From Spirosoma arboris (GTDB lineage: Bacteria > Bacteroidota > Bacteroidia > Cytophagales > Spirosomataceae), in NCBI RefSeq assembly GCF_009754945.1, contig NZ_WPIN01000013.1, positions 1-64,000 on the forward strand: a DNA stretch of 64,000 nt, written 5' to 3'. Below the pieces are notes generated by a model, which saw nothing but the letters and a program-made list of their open reading frames with translations, searched no databases and had not been told where the DNA came from. How positions within the stretch are numbered: position 1 is the stretch's first letter; the number at the start of each line of letters is the position of its first letter. Shown in pieces: positions 1 through 9,011 of this stretch. The position numbers and the translations under genes are program-made.

Positions 1-139
1 TACCTGATAGCTTATCGAGTTTACTGGTTACCTTCATAAAATCCCTAAAAGCGAAAAAAGGAAACAAATTCTGGCTAAATCATATCTATAGCCAATTATA
101 TTGGTACTTAAATGGATCAATCTTATCAAAAACTACTAA

Positions 140-904
140 CTAGTCGGCAAGATCGAATCTTTTGTTAGTAGTCGCCTTTTCGCTTGAGTTGTTTTTGCGT
201 TTCCAACTGATCATTTTGAATTTTATGCTGTCATAAAGCAGGCCTACTGCCAACAAGGTTGCTGGTAAAAGTAAAACATAGAGGCCTGCATGGGAATAAA
301 GAAGTCCGCTGACAATGCCTCCTAAAAAGAAGTATATAATGATTCTTAGCCGAAGTCTAATCGTGGCAATTAGTTTATCTCGTTGTTCTTTGATTTTATA
401 AAAAAATAGTTGAGATAACTCGATACCCAAGTCCGTAAAAAGGCCTGTTAAATGGGTTGTACGGACCATAGCATCCGAGATTCTTGTTACCAAAGCGTTT
501 TGTAAACCCATGGCGAACAATAGGCTATAAGTTATAAAATCTGCGTGCCCTTGAAGTAAGGCTTGCCCCCCTAAGGCAATGGCATATAATATAAGGCTTT
601 CAAGTAGGGCCGGAATAATATAAATAAAGCGTTCATTTTTTCTAGTTATAATTTCGATAAGCAAGCTTGAGGTAAATGAGCCCAAAAAGAAAAATAGAAT
701 ATAGATAAAAAAGATAAGGCCATTAGCGAGGTGAAGCTTAAAAATTTCATCAATAAAAAAGGCAAAGTGTCCGGTTACATTGGTAGTGAGTCGCTGCACC
801 GATAAAAAGCCTGCCACATTGACTATTCCAGCGACAAATGACAGTAAGGAAGCAATTTTTTTATTATGGCTTAACATTCTAGCCTTTCCCTGATGTCTGA
901 ACAT
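140..904 (-). CDS. DUF1275 (YoaK-like) integral membrane protein
   Basis: A 254-residue hydrophobic protein with about six or seven predicted membrane segments. The opening (MFRHQGKARM, then SLLSFVAGIVNVAGFLSVQ) and the TNVTGH motif near residue 43 match the DUF1275/YoaK family, whose transport substrate is not established. The ATG at 904 is kept because MFRHQGK is a usual start in Bacteroidota members, although an internal Met at residue 10 is possible. The C-terminal tail is basic and probably cytoplasmic. It is not in an obvious operon; the next gene lies on the other strand about 720 bp away. Confidence 0.85.
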   Translation of the reverse strand: MFRHQGKARMLSHNKKIASLLSFVAGIVNVAGFLSVQRLTTNVTGHFAFFIDEIFKLHLANGLIFFIYILFFFLGSFTSSLLIEIITRKNERFIYIIPALLESLILYAIALGGQALLQGHADFITYSLLFAMGLQNALVTRISDAMVRTTHLTGLFTDLGIELSQLFFYKIKEQRDKLIATIRLRLRIIIYFFLGGIVSGLLYSHAGLYVLLLPATLLAVGLLYDSIKFKMISWKRKNNSSEKATTNKRFDLAD

Positions 905-1131
905 GCTGTTAGGTTATCAAGTAGTCACTTGATTTGGTGGGACCTAAAATTATAGCTAACTGAACGTAATCGATTTATACGGAGCTCCCAATTATTGTAT
1001 ATCATCAACCGAAAGTGGACAGATGCAGGTGAAAAGAGAAGAGAGACTTTTAAGTATTTTGTAAACGCTGAAAAAAATGATTTTTCCGGCTTTTCGACAG
1101 CGATAACTGTTTTAATTTTTTGCCGTTCCAC

Positions 1132-1627
1132 TAGGATTTACTCTTGACGGCCCCAGTATGCATCCCTGGGTCGTACATTGTCTAGTGATTCATGGTAGTG
1201 TTAGTGTGGACTAGCTACATTTGACTGGACACCAAGTTAAGCATAATCTACCTTAGTAAATTATAAAAACTAGGATACAGGGGGTGTTCCTTTGAATTTT
1301 TTGCTTAATGATGATCACAGCCATCAATTGGCTATCCGGTCAGGCCAACTTCATTTTGTAAAGAAAAAGGGGCAGATTCCGAGATTGCTTAAAACAAAAA
1401 TCGGGAGGCCAGAATAAGTGACATTGAAACTCAGTAATAAATTAATCCGCTCTACTCATCGTGCTGAGAATGAAGGTGACAACCGACGTCTCCCAATACA
1501 ATAGTTCTAGCTAGTCACAAAAGCTAAAGATATACATCCCGGATTGACCAAACTGAAGAAGCTCTGGCAGTTGCGGCCATAAATCGGGAAAATCGGTTAT
1601 AGAGGAAGGAAACACTATTCAGCCCAC
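1132..1627. other. Intergenic stretch without a supported gene
   Basis: About 500 bp between the DUF1275 gene and the antiporter. A 40-codon open stretch on the plus strand, from a TTG near 1291 to a stop near 1414, encodes a basic peptide, but nothing else supports it. No hairpin terminator or strong repeat was seen. The last bases before 1628 (GAGGAAGGAAAC) may serve as a purine-rich ribosome binding region for the antiporter. Confidence 0.4.
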
Positions 1628-3265
1628 ATGGCCAACTTTCAAACCGTCATCTTTATCCTCGCCATCTTGATTGGCTTGTCAGCCATCGCTGACAAAATCA
1701 AACTTCCTTACCCAATTCTGCTGGTGGGAACGGGCTTAGTGATTGGGTTTGTACCTTTCCTGCCTAACCTGGCTCTGGATCCCGACGTAGCACTGGTCAT
1801 TTTTCTACCCCCGTTGCTCTACGATGCGGCCTCCAAAACGGCCTGGCAGGAGTTTACCCGCTCCATTCGACCCATCACCACTTTAGCTGTTACGCTGGTG
1901 TTTTTCACCACAACAGCCGTCGCTGCGGCTGCCCATTACGTGATTCCAGGCTTTAGCTGGCCGCTGGCCTTCGTGTTGGGGGCTATTGTCTCGCCCCCGG
2001 ACGCCGTGGCCGCCAATAGTATCATTAAAGGCTTAGGACTCAACAAACGGGTAATTGCCATTCTGGAAGGGGAAAGCCTGCTCAACGATGCCTCCGCTCT
2101 GGTGGCTTATCGATATGCCGTAGCCGCCGTGATGACCGGCAGCTTCGTACTCTGGGAGGCCAGTCTGCAATTTCTGATCCTGGCCGGCGGGGGGCTATTG
2201 TTGGGTGGGCTACTAGGTTGGTTAATGACGGTAGCCCTCCAACGAATCGCCAGTGCAACGATCCAAACCAGCCTGACCTTACTGGCCCCTTACCTAGCCT
2301 ACCTAGCCGCTGAACACGTCCACGCGTCGGGTATACTGGCCGTCGTCAGCGCCGGGCTCGTTATCACGCGTCGAACCCCGGAAGTGTTTTCGCCCCAGGC
2401 GCGCCTGGAATCCCGGGCCGTCTGGGACACCGCCATTTTTTTGCTGGAAGGGGTGGTCTTTATTCTGATTGGCTTACAGCTTCCAACTATTGTGACGGAC
2501 TTGCACGGGTATACCACTGGTGAGCTGGCCTTATATAGTGTTGTGGTGAGCGTCGTCACGATTGTGATCCGAATTCTTTGGGTGTTTTTTAGTTCGTATT
2601 ACCCGAAAGTGTTAGGTTGGTCTGAGCAATCAACCATCAGTAGTTCGGACACCGATAAACCTCCCAACCAAGTGGATTGGCGAAACGTACTGATTGTGGC
2701 CTGGACGGGCACGCGGGGCGTGATCTCCCTGGCGACGGCACTAGCCCTACCGCTCTCGCTGGCAGGGGGTGAATTGTTCCCCCAGCGCAACCTGATTCTC
2801 TTTTTGGCCTTCGTGGTTATCCTATCTACCCTGGTGCTCCAGGGGCTGACTTTACCCCTGCTGATCCAGCTGCTGGGCGTAAAATCTCAGAACGACCAGG
2901 CGCGGGAAGATCAGGCACTGGAGTTGCTGCTGGCTAGCCGGGCATTAAGGTATTTGGAAAATGACTTTCCCATGGCCTTACCCGGTCCCTTGAAACAAAC
3001 CCTTGCCCGGCGGTATCAACTGTTAGTCAACGAACTTGGCGCTACACTTCAGGAATCTGAATTCGGGATAAACCCAGATAATGAACGCTCGTTAGTGGGT
3101 GAGATGCGGGCGGCTGAGCGAACCTTGGGGGAATACCAGCAGTCCTTACTGGTGGAGCTGGCCCGGGAAAATCGCTTTAGTGATGAGGTGTTACGAACGG
3201 CTGAACGGCGATTAGACCTGGAAATGGCCCGGCTGGATGCTTCGGAGCAAGCCGCTGGGGAGTAG
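1628..3265 (+). CDS. Na+/H+ antiporter, CPA1 (NhaP/NHE) family
   Basis: A 545-residue membrane antiporter that would exchange Na+ or K+ for protons across the inner membrane. The N-terminal 400 residues contain about 12 hydrophobic segments. The FLPPLLYDAA segment near residue 60 and the GESLLNDASALV segment near residue 155 are diagnostic of CPA1 exchangers; the Asn-Asp pair in the latter is the ion-binding site. The last 110 residues are a hydrophilic, helical cytoplasmic tail rich in Glu and Arg. Length is normal for the family. The gene is followed by a DUF72 gene 140 bp downstream on the same strand. The specific ion cannot be told from sequence. Confidence 0.92.
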   Translation: MANFQTVIFILAILIGLSAIADKIKLPYPILLVGTGLVIGFVPFLPNLALDPDVALVIFLPPLLYDAASKTAWQEFTRSIRPITTLAVTLVFFTTTAVAAAAHYVIPGFSWPLAFVLGAIVSPPDAVAANSIIKGLGLNKRVIAILEGESLLNDASALVAYRYAVAAVMTGSFVLWEASLQFLILAGGGLLLGGLLGWLMTVALQRIASATIQTSLTLLAPYLAYLAAEHVHASGILAVVSAGLVITRRTPEVFSPQARLESRAVWDTAIFLLEGVVFILIGLQLPTIVTDLHGYTTGELALYSVVVSVVTIVIRILWVFFSSYYPKVLGWSEQSTISSSDTDKPPNQVDWRNVLIVAWTGTRGVISLATALALPLSLAGGELFPQRNLILFLAFVVILSTLVLQGLTLPLLIQLLGVKSQNDQAREDQALELLLASRALRYLENDFPMALPGPLKQTLARRYQLLVNELGATLQESEFGINPDNERSLVGEMRAAERTLGEYQQSLLVELARENRFSDEVLRTAERRLDLEMARLDASEQAAGE

Positions 3266-3406
3266 GGACTGATCCTACAGTTCAAGGGAATCAAGAGCCG
3301 GTTTATGACCGAATTTTCGGCATACGAATTTACGGGCCTTGCTCTCTTTTACGGGATAGCGAGATCCTGTTTAAGTTAGTGTCGAGTTGAACCTAACCAA
3401 TCCAGT

Positions 3407-4132
3407 ATGAAGATTCACATTGGTACCTCCGGGTGGAGCTACGATCATTGGCAGGGCATTTTATACCCCCATGGAACCCCTGTCCATGACCGGCTAGAGC
3501 ATTATGGGCAACGCTTTCAGACCGTTGAGCTAAACAGTAGTTTCTACCGCTGGCCAAAGCAATCGACGTTTGTCGGCTGGCGACGACGTTTACCGGAGGG
3601 CTTTCTGTTAACCGTGAAAGCGCCCCGGGGCTTGACTCACGCCAAAAAACTCTATGCCCCTGAAGGCTGGATCGAGCGTATACAAGCTTGCTGGCACCAA
3701 CTGCGCGACAAGCGAGCCGTCCTGCTGGTTCAGCTTTCCCCCAATCATTCCTACGATTATGAGCGACTTGCCTATTTTTTGAAACAGCTTCCAGTCTGGA
3801 TGCGGGTAGCCATCGAATTTCGGCACATAAGTTGGCATACTGAAGCCATTTTTGGCTTGCTCGAACAGTATCAGGTCGCTTACTGCATTATGAGTGGGGC
3901 GCACTTACCTTGTATGCTGCGCGCAACCGCTCCCTTTGTTTATGTACGCCTGCACGGGCCTGATCGCCACCATCTGTATGGGGGCTCCTACTCGGATACA
4001 GATCTGCGCTGGTGGGCCCATCGGCTAAGGGAGTGGGTTGATATGGGCAAGGAGGTCTTTGTTTATTTCAACAATGATGGGGGAGGGAATGCGGTTCGGA
4101 ATGCCGAAACACTCCGTTATTTGATACAATAG
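3407..4132 (+). CDS. DUF72 domain protein (YecE-like)
   Basis: A 241-residue TIM-barrel-like protein of the DUF72/YecE family, whose biochemical role is unknown. The start IHIGTSGWSYDHW, the TVELNSSFYRWP segment near residue 40, and the C-terminal VYVRLHGPD plus VFVYFNNDGGGNAV segments are the conserved family blocks. Length is typical and the gene looks intact. The ATG at 3407 is the only sensible start because the conserved KIHIGTSGW follows it directly. Confidence 0.9.
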   Translation: MKIHIGTSGWSYDHWQGILYPHGTPVHDRLEHYGQRFQTVELNSSFYRWPKQSTFVGWRRRLPEGFLLTVKAPRGLTHAKKLYAPEGWIERIQACWHQLRDKRAVLLVQLSPNHSYDYERLAYFLKQLPVWMRVAIEFRHISWHTEAIFGLLEQYQVAYCIMSGAHLPCMLRATAPFVYVRLHGPDRHHLYGGSYSDTDLRWWAHRLREWVDMGKEVFVYFNNDGGGNAVRNAETLRYLIQ

Positions 4133-4409
4133 AGAACGTTCCCCTGGACGTTTCAAGCGCATAAGTTGATCGACTTAGCCGGTCAGTCAGCTGTATACTT
4201 GGTATCCTTTACGGGACATGTCGTTAAATGACCTTTACGTAGTGTCCAATTTTAGATCGTTTACTGTTTTGTCCAGTAAAAGGTAGCGAATTCATAAAAA
4301 GCAACAGCATTAACCTGGAGGCCTTCAGCTAAACTTATGTCAAGCTCGATAATAGCTCTATGGTGAAAGTGTATAGGCTAAACAAAGTAGGAAGCTGACC
4401 TCAAGCGAG

Positions 4410-4964
4410 TCAACTTAAAGACGGTTGAACACACAGACTCCTTACCTTCTCCCGACTTCGCTTCAGGCGCATCTTGACCGCACTCGGTTTGATTTCGTAC
4501 AACTGGGCCAGTTCCTCAATACTCATGCCATCCTCGTACTTCAAGCGCAGCAACGCCCGTTCCTCGACCGACAGCGCAGTCATGGCCTGTTGGACAACCT
4601 GGAGTGCTTCTTCGTGCAACTGGCTGTCCGCTACATCAGTTGTATGGTGGTCCATACCTGCTTCTTCCCAACTGGTGGTGGGCAACCGTTTGGCTAGCCG
4701 GAGTTGATCGGCACAATAGTTATAGGAAATTGAATAGAGCCAGGTCGAAAAAGTAGATCGTTCCTGAAAGGCATCCAGCTTATGAAATACTTTTAGAAAG
4801 ATGTCTTGGGTAAAATCCTGCGCCTGATCGGCATCTTTGGTCATCGAAAGGCACCGTTTATAGACCTTATTAACGTATCGGTTATACAGGGTTTCGAAGC
4901 ACTGATTGGGTTGGTTAGGCAATAATTGACGAATGGTTTCTTCGTCCGATAAGGAAGCGTACAT
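4410..4964 (-). CDS. ECF-type RNA polymerase sigma-70 factor
   Basis: A 184-residue sigma factor with region 2 at residues 25-95 (ETLYNRYVNKVYKRCLSMTK, then QDFTQDIFLKVFHKL) and region 4 near 130-175, with the helix-turn-helix SIEELAQLYEIKPSAVKMRL. It has the compact two-domain form of extracytoplasmic-function sigma factors. No anti-sigma factor or FecR/SusC-type target lies next to it, so its signal is unknown. The gene stands alone, about 280 bp from the DUF72 stop and 660 bp from the next gene. Confidence 0.92.
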   Translation of the reverse strand: MYASLSDEETIRQLLPNQPNQCFETLYNRYVNKVYKRCLSMTKDADQAQDFTQDIFLKVFHKLDAFQERSTFSTWLYSISYNYCADQLRLAKRLPTTSWEEAGMDHHTTDVADSQLHEEALQVVQQAMTALSVEERALLRLKYEDGMSIEELAQLYEIKPSAVKMRLKRSREKVRSLCVQPSLS

Positions 4965-5625
4965 GAATAAAGGAACTGTTACAAGTTTAAACTATCATGT
5001 ATGATTAAATAAAAAGGTGTTTATTATATACTTTAGATTCAAATCGAATACTAAAGACACAATTAATCTACTAGACGGTAGACTTAATTTGGGCTATCCT
5101 TGTCAAGAATAGCTAGCTCCTTGAGTAAATCTACTCAAGGAGCTAGCAGCGTATTGATCTATCCGCTGCTGACTTAGCGCTTTGACAAGTCTAGTCTTAA
5201 TTAATGAGTTCTAGAGGCCAGACAGCGTAACTGACTAGTTCACCCTAGCGGGTAGGTGCCTGGAGAGGAGTTAGGAAGCAGCCACAAACAAGCGGAGGTC
5301 CAGGAATTTTACTCAGGTTACTAAAACCAAACGAGTTCGGCTTTGACCGTTACTTTTTCGACCTATTCCGGTCTAAAAAGGAGTCGTTTCACTAAATCTG
5401 TAGCGGCTAAAAGGCTGGCCAATCCTAACCATCACCGCTGACCTTTGCTCAGCGTGACCAATCAAGACTTACCCAATTGGCTCGCTATACCCGTTGGTAT
5501 AGGGTTTGCCCGTCAACGCAACCTGACTTAGGGGGGCTCCCTATTGGTGAACAGGTTTGGTCAGCTGCTTTTTACGTTTGAATACGCCGAACTTCTAAGG
5601 CGACACCCTTTACGCATATCCACTC
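4965..5625. other. Long intergenic region with a strong palindrome
   Basis: About 660 bp upstream of the sigma-factor gene without a convincing gene. Its only clear structure is the 16-bp-stem palindrome at 5112-5147. The 100 bp directly upstream of the sigma start is AT-rich and probably holds its promoter. Confidence 0.5.
5112..5147. repeat. Perfect 16-bp inverted repeat with a 4-nt loop
   Basis: Arms 5112-5127 and 5132-5147 are exact reverse complements (GCTAGCTCCTTGAGTA and its complement) around AATC. There is no T-tract on either side, so it is not a standard intrinsic terminator. It could be a transcription-end structure, a protein-binding site, or a remnant of a small mobile element. 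No second copy was noticed in the window. Confidence 0.8.
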
Positions 5626-5979
5626 ATGGATACTAAATTCCTCAGCCGCCAACGACCCCCATCCCAGCACTTGGACGACCGAACTGTAGTGGCCGATTGG
5701 GTAGCATCGCTCGCTACGTTTTATGACTCCTATCATCAAGTGGCGGCTTGTCTTCACGGCGAGCCGGGGATAAACAGCGGTTACCCACCAGAGACGCTAA
5801 TGGCCCTACGGATGAGCATGGAAGCGGAGTTGCAACTGCTTTTTCAGGATATGGATCGCTCCCCCCATACGTCTGCCCATGAAAAGCCATTCAATCAAAA
5901 GCTAGCCACTCACACAAAGCACCTAACCCACTTAAATCAGCAGGCCTTCTTGCTGCTAGTTGACCTGTTCCCCAAGTAG
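5626..5979 (+). CDS. Hypothetical protein, 117 aa
   Basis: A soluble, helix-rich protein with no recognised family. It lacks a signal peptide or membrane segments. The C-terminal half has a His/Lys-rich amphipathic stretch, and the protein ends in a hydrophobic LLLVDLFPK. Its codon use resembles nearby real genes, and the opposite-strand open frame is shorter and less protein-like. It stands alone in the sparse 5-16 kb region. Confidence 0.55.
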   Translation: MDTKFLSRQRPPSQHLDDRTVVADWVASLATFYDSYHQVAACLHGEPGINSGYPPETLMALRMSMEAELQLLFQDMDRSPHTSAHEKPFNQKLATHTKHLTHLNQQAFLLLVDLFPK

Positions 5980-6198
5980 TTTTTTACGGCTGCCCGCTGA
6001 TCACCTAGGTTGTCGTTCTGATTATACAAAAGTAACTCCCAGGCTCTTTACGGATGGGCATGCAGGGACAAACACCAATTTTTTCGTCGGATTAAACGCT
6101 TTAATCAGAAAGCAGCTTGGCTAGTCGGGCAGCTACCTATGATTAATGGTTGGGGTAACAACCCTCCTGGGGCTAGTTTATGGGCGACAGGAAGAGGA

Positions 6199-6522
6199 TC
6201 AGGCCAATAACTTTATGCTTTGGGCCACTTTAGCCTGCAAGTCGGCCAGGGCAGATCCTTCTCCGCCTAAAAAGGCTGCCAGGTCTGGCTTAGCCCGGAT
6301 TTCAATTAGTGTCGAGGCCATCGTGTAGTGGGTGATGCGCGCCCAGTCCTGCTCGGTAACGGGCGCTAAGAGTGGGCTTGGCTCAACTACCTCCAGCAGG
6401 AGCCGCCGAAATTCGGCGAAGCTTTCAGCGACTAGAATAGGGGATGAATGGGGGGTGAATTGCTGGATCTGCCGGGCTTGCAGTTGCAACCGTTCGATGC
6501 GAGACAAAGGAGGGTTAGTCAT
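6199..6522 (-). CDS. Hypothetical protein, 107 aa
   Basis: A small soluble protein of unknown function. The N-terminal RIERLQLQARQIQQF is likely helical, followed by an AESFAEFRRLLLEVVEP helix and an Ala/Leu-rich C-terminus. It has no signal peptide, membrane segment or known motif. ATG start at 6522. The plus-strand frames over the same bases have unlikely composition (runs of Ser, Arg and Trp), so the minus strand is preferred. Confidence 0.55.
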   Translation of the reverse strand: MTNPPLSRIERLQLQARQIQQFTPHSSPILVAESFAEFRRLLLEVVEPSPLLAPVTEQDWARITHYTMASTLIEIRAKPDLAAFLGGEGSALADLQAKVAQSIKLLA

Positions 6523-6700
6523 GTTATGGGTTAGCTAAGGGTCTACTAGATGATTTGGAATCAATAAGTGCTATTGGTCCTTGTTGGTACTTTTTTGACG
6601 AGCCTTTGCCGAACGGACTGGCTTCGTGTAGCCCTGGCCAATGGGTTAAATGGATGGCGTGCTTCTGGCGCATCTACTGCAAGAGTGCAGCCCGTGAAGG

Positions 6701-6805
6701 TCAATTTTTTACCGCTAGATAATACAGCATGATCAGGCTGATGGAACACAAGACCAGGACCATGATTAGAATAGGCCGTAGCCGCCGTTCAGTAGGAGTG
6801 GGCAT
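6701..6805 (-). CDS. Single-pass membrane miniprotein, 34 aa
   Basis: A 34-codon frame from ATG at 6805 to TGA at 6701 encodes an Arg-rich start (MPTPTERRLRP) followed by one hydrophobic helix (ILIMVLVLCSISLIMLYYLA) and VKN. Positive residues before the helix fit an N-in orientation. The shape resembles the 32-residue protein at 7987. Small membrane regulators, type I toxins and chance frames all look like this, so the call rests on composition only. Confidence 0.4.
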   Translation of the reverse strand: MPTPTERRLRPILIMVLVLCSISLIMLYYLAVKN

Positions 6806-7039
6806 AAAGGCTTGCTTTTAGAAAAGGTACGTGGCATAGGCTTAGTCCTCTACAACCTACAAGGAATACTCAATAATGTCAAATGAGAAACAAATTCTCC
6901 CCTGGTGAAGACCATTACTTCACGATCCGGCCTAGATTCTAGTTGTCTTTTGACTGCCCTAGTTGCATCTTTGTCCCATCGCTATCAAAAAGTTTCTCTT
7001 AACCAGTCAGCCACTCTATCAGGGGGTGTACCCCGGTTG

Positions 7040-7195
7040 ATGGGGTCCAGAAAGCCTGGGGCAAGGCGCTATTTAATCATTAGGCTGCATAACGTATATG
7101 GCCGCAAGTTCACCCGCCAGGATGGGTTGCTGGTTTTAGAAGTACTTCGCAAGCTGGGTATTGACTTGGGGGAGATTACCGTTGCCGCTAGCTAG
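7040..7195 (+). CDS. Hypothetical small protein, 51 aa
   Basis: From ATG at 7040 the frame encodes a basic peptide with a protein-like C-terminal half (LHNVYGRKFTRQDGLLVLEV, then LRKLGIDLGEI). The frame stays open upstream to a GTG at 6905, but that part has poor composition (Ser/Leu-rich), so the shorter start is preferred. No family is recognised. It could also be the 3' remnant of a longer gene. Confidence 0.35.
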   Translation: MGSRKPGARRYLIIRLHNVYGRKFTRQDGLLVLEVLRKLGIDLGEITVAAS

Positions 7196-7243
7196 TAAGG
7201 TCAATTGCACTTGGTACCAACTTACCCTGGTTAGCTCACTTGG

Positions 7244-7453
7244 TTACGCTCCTGACGAGGGATCAGATCTATCAGCTAGCTTCCTGACCCCTGTTGAAGC
7301 AACGGTTTTGACGATACCGCTTCCGTCGAGTTTAACGGTGAGTCCCCCATTGCTCGTACTGCGAAGCACGACCGCTTCACTACGGCTCCGCAAGAAGCCT
7401 TTCACGGTATTGGTCACACTGACGCGATCACCGGCAGAAAAGATAAGGTTCAT
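7244..7453 (-). CDS. Small basic protein, paralogue of the 8352 gene (69 aa)
   Basis: ATG at 7453 gives a 69-residue protein of exactly the same length as the plus-strand gene at 8352, and the two align end to end. Shared segments are SAGDRVSV/SSGDRVNV near residue 6, VKGF/VNGF, and KLDGSGIVKT/KLDGSGIVRT near residue 40. Predicted strands with Gly turns and a GDRV start suggest a small beta-barrel (KOW or SH3-like) fold, but this is inference. An upstream TTG extension to 7483 is not conserved in the paralogue and is rejected. Confidence 0.6.
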   Translation of the reverse strand: MNLIFSAGDRVSVTNTVKGFLRSRSEAVVLRSTSNGGLTVKLDGSGIVKTVASTGVRKLADRSDPSSGA

Positions 7454-7672
7454 ACAGAGAGACTTGGCTAGGGAAAGATACAAAAAAAGTTCAGTAATAT
7501 ATCAGTTCGTTACGTGTTTTGCCCAAACCTTTTGCTCGTTACCCGGTTAACGTATGCCTATGGATTTCATAAAACAGAATTAGGGCAGGTCACCTCAGAT
7601 TGAGGTGGCCTGACTTGTTATTGAGCGATCTTATAAGCTGGTTTTTTAGTAGTACCACCGCCAAGTTAATCC

Positions 7673-7831
7673 TCAGTTTAAGGCTGCCAATGTCTTTTCA
7701 GGCTGATTGTGTAGCTCTTGTAAACGCTGTTGAGGCCGTAGCTTCTCTGGGACCAACTCCAGGTGGAGGTCAAGCAAATCAGCCAACTGCTGGACCTGCT
7801 GACAAAGCCACTTGTCGTAGGGGTGGTTCAT
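7673..7831 (-). CDS. Hypothetical small protein with a strong ribosome binding site, 52 aa
   Basis: A 52-codon frame from ATG at 7831 to TGA at 7673. It is preceded by TAGGAGGCA, a consensus Shine-Dalgarno sequence at ideal spacing, which is rare among genes in this window. The peptide is Leu/Gln-rich and probably all helical (CQQVQQLADLLDLHLELVPE near residue 10). The overlapping plus-strand frame lacks such a signal and has biased composition. Function unknown. Confidence 0.55.
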   Translation of the reverse strand: MNHPYDKWLCQQVQQLADLLDLHLELVPEKLRPQQRLQELHNQPEKTLAALN

Positions 7832-7986
7832 TGCCTCCTACTAAGGGTCATAGGATTTATCTTGAATGGTCGCTGAAGAATATGAGCCAGCTATTTGTTT
7901 ATTATTTTTCCTTTTAGTAAATAATTAGTGACCCTTTTGTGAAATAGAGTCTAAGGTATAAACTGTATTTAAGTGGCTTACTGATC

Positions 7987-8085
7987 ATGAAAACCCAAAA
8001 GCGCCATTCTGTTCTGCTCAACTATATCGTTTTCACGCTGGCCCTCATGTCTGCCCTTGTTGCCGGGTTGATCATACTCTCTTGA
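7987..8085 (+). CDS. Single-pass membrane miniprotein, 32 aa
   Basis: ATG at 7987 to TGA at 8085 encodes MKTQKRHSVLLN followed by a hydrophobic helix of about 18 residues (YIVFTLALMSALVAGLII) and a short LS tail. The basic N-terminus and single helix resemble the 34-residue protein at 6701. There is no obvious Shine-Dalgarno sequence. It may be a membrane regulator or toxin-like peptide; the evidence is limited to the frame and its composition. Confidence 0.4.
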   Translation: MKTQKRHSVLLNYIVFTLALMSALVAGLIILS

Positions 8086-8351
8086 GGGCCTTCCGTAAGT
8101 GAATCCTTCGTGTAGGAAGTGCAGGCGGTAAAACATCTTTTTATTTTTTAGTAAGCACTGGCGACTGTTAGCAGAACTGTATTTTTAAGCCATACAGCCT
8201 TCAGCCTAGCTGCAGCGCCCAAAAAAGCGCAACCCAATCGTCAGGTTGCGCAGGTTAAGCTAGAAGAGTACGGGAGTCAGGAAAGAAGGCAAAGTGACAG
8301 GGGAGTCTAAACTACTGTTAAACCATCCCTACTTTTGTCTGTTTCATTCGT

Positions 8352-8561
8352 ATGAATCCAGTTATTTCCTCTGGCGACAGGGTTAATGTGGAACGCATCG
8401 TAAATGGCTTCCACCGGGGCGAGGATAAAGCGACCGTGTTGAGGAGGCACCGTAGTGGCCAAGTCAGGATCAAGCTCGACGGAAGTGGCATCGTTAGAAC
8501 CATTTCACCCGATCGGATCAAGAAGATTGCCGACGGCAAGCCTATACGATTTGGTCTGTAG
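8352..8561 (+). CDS. Small basic protein, paralogue of the 7244 gene (69 aa)
   Basis: A 69-residue protein rich in Arg, Lys and Gly with an ISSGDRVNVERIVNGF start and a QVRIKLDGSGIVRTISPDRI core. It aligns along its full length with the protein encoded on the opposite strand at 7244-7453; both keep GDRV near residue 8 and KLDGSGIV near residue 44. Because the two are in opposite orientation with diverged codons yet conserved residues, both are likely real. A small beta-barrel nucleic-acid-binding fold is possible but unproven. Confidence 0.65.
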   Translation: MNPVISSGDRVNVERIVNGFHRGEDKATVLRRHRSGQVRIKLDGSGIVRTISPDRIKKIADGKPIRFGL

Positions 8562-9011
8562 TAGGACTTACTACTCACCCAGCAACAAATCAGGCTACCC
8601 TAAAGCCGAAGCGATCTGAATACAACCCTTGAAGAGTAATTCTCTAGCTAATCAATCCTGAAAGACGTTCGGGTCAGTAGCGGTAATTTATTCACCTTTT
8701 TGCCGGAGGTGTTTGGTCGCCCAATAGCCCATTACTATCGATTTCTCGTACTATAGATAGCCAGGTACAGTTATGAATTAGGTTGGATAAGATCAAAACG
8801 CCAGCCTCGTTGGAATTGGCGTTTTCTATAGTATATCACTATTACTAGGTACTGGCCTTTATGGCTAAAGTAACTACTTGCTGAATGTCCACCCACCCTG
8901 AAGCTGACTCAGGTCACTAGTAAGTTAGGTCCTGTTGTCCAGACGGTATCGGTGCTCCTTAACTTTTGCGCAGTGCTGTACATACGCTTGAGTCATTTCT
9001 GAAAAGCAGCG
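8562..9011. other. Intergenic region with one terminator-like hairpin
   Basis: About 450 bp with no supported gene. It contains the hairpin at 8795-8825. A 23-codon frame on the minus strand (8925-8996), just downstream of the 9012 gene, is too short to call. Confidence 0.5.
8795..8825 (+). terminator. Terminator-like hairpin
   Basis: Arms AAAACGCCA (8795-8803) and TGGCGTTTT (8817-8825) form a perfect 9-bp stem with a 13-nt loop, ending in TTTT. It lies about 230 bp after the 8352 gene, too far to be a clean partner, and may end an untranslated RNA. Confidence 0.5.

Noticed and set aside
925..1131. Minus-strand 68-codon frame next to the DUF1275 gene
   Set aside because: Low-complexity basic/aromatic composition, no recognised motif and no supporting signal; likely chance in AT-rich DNA.
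6905..7039. Upstream extension of the small gene at 7040 to GTG 6905
   Set aside because: The added 45 residues are Ser/Leu-rich and unlike the rest of the protein.
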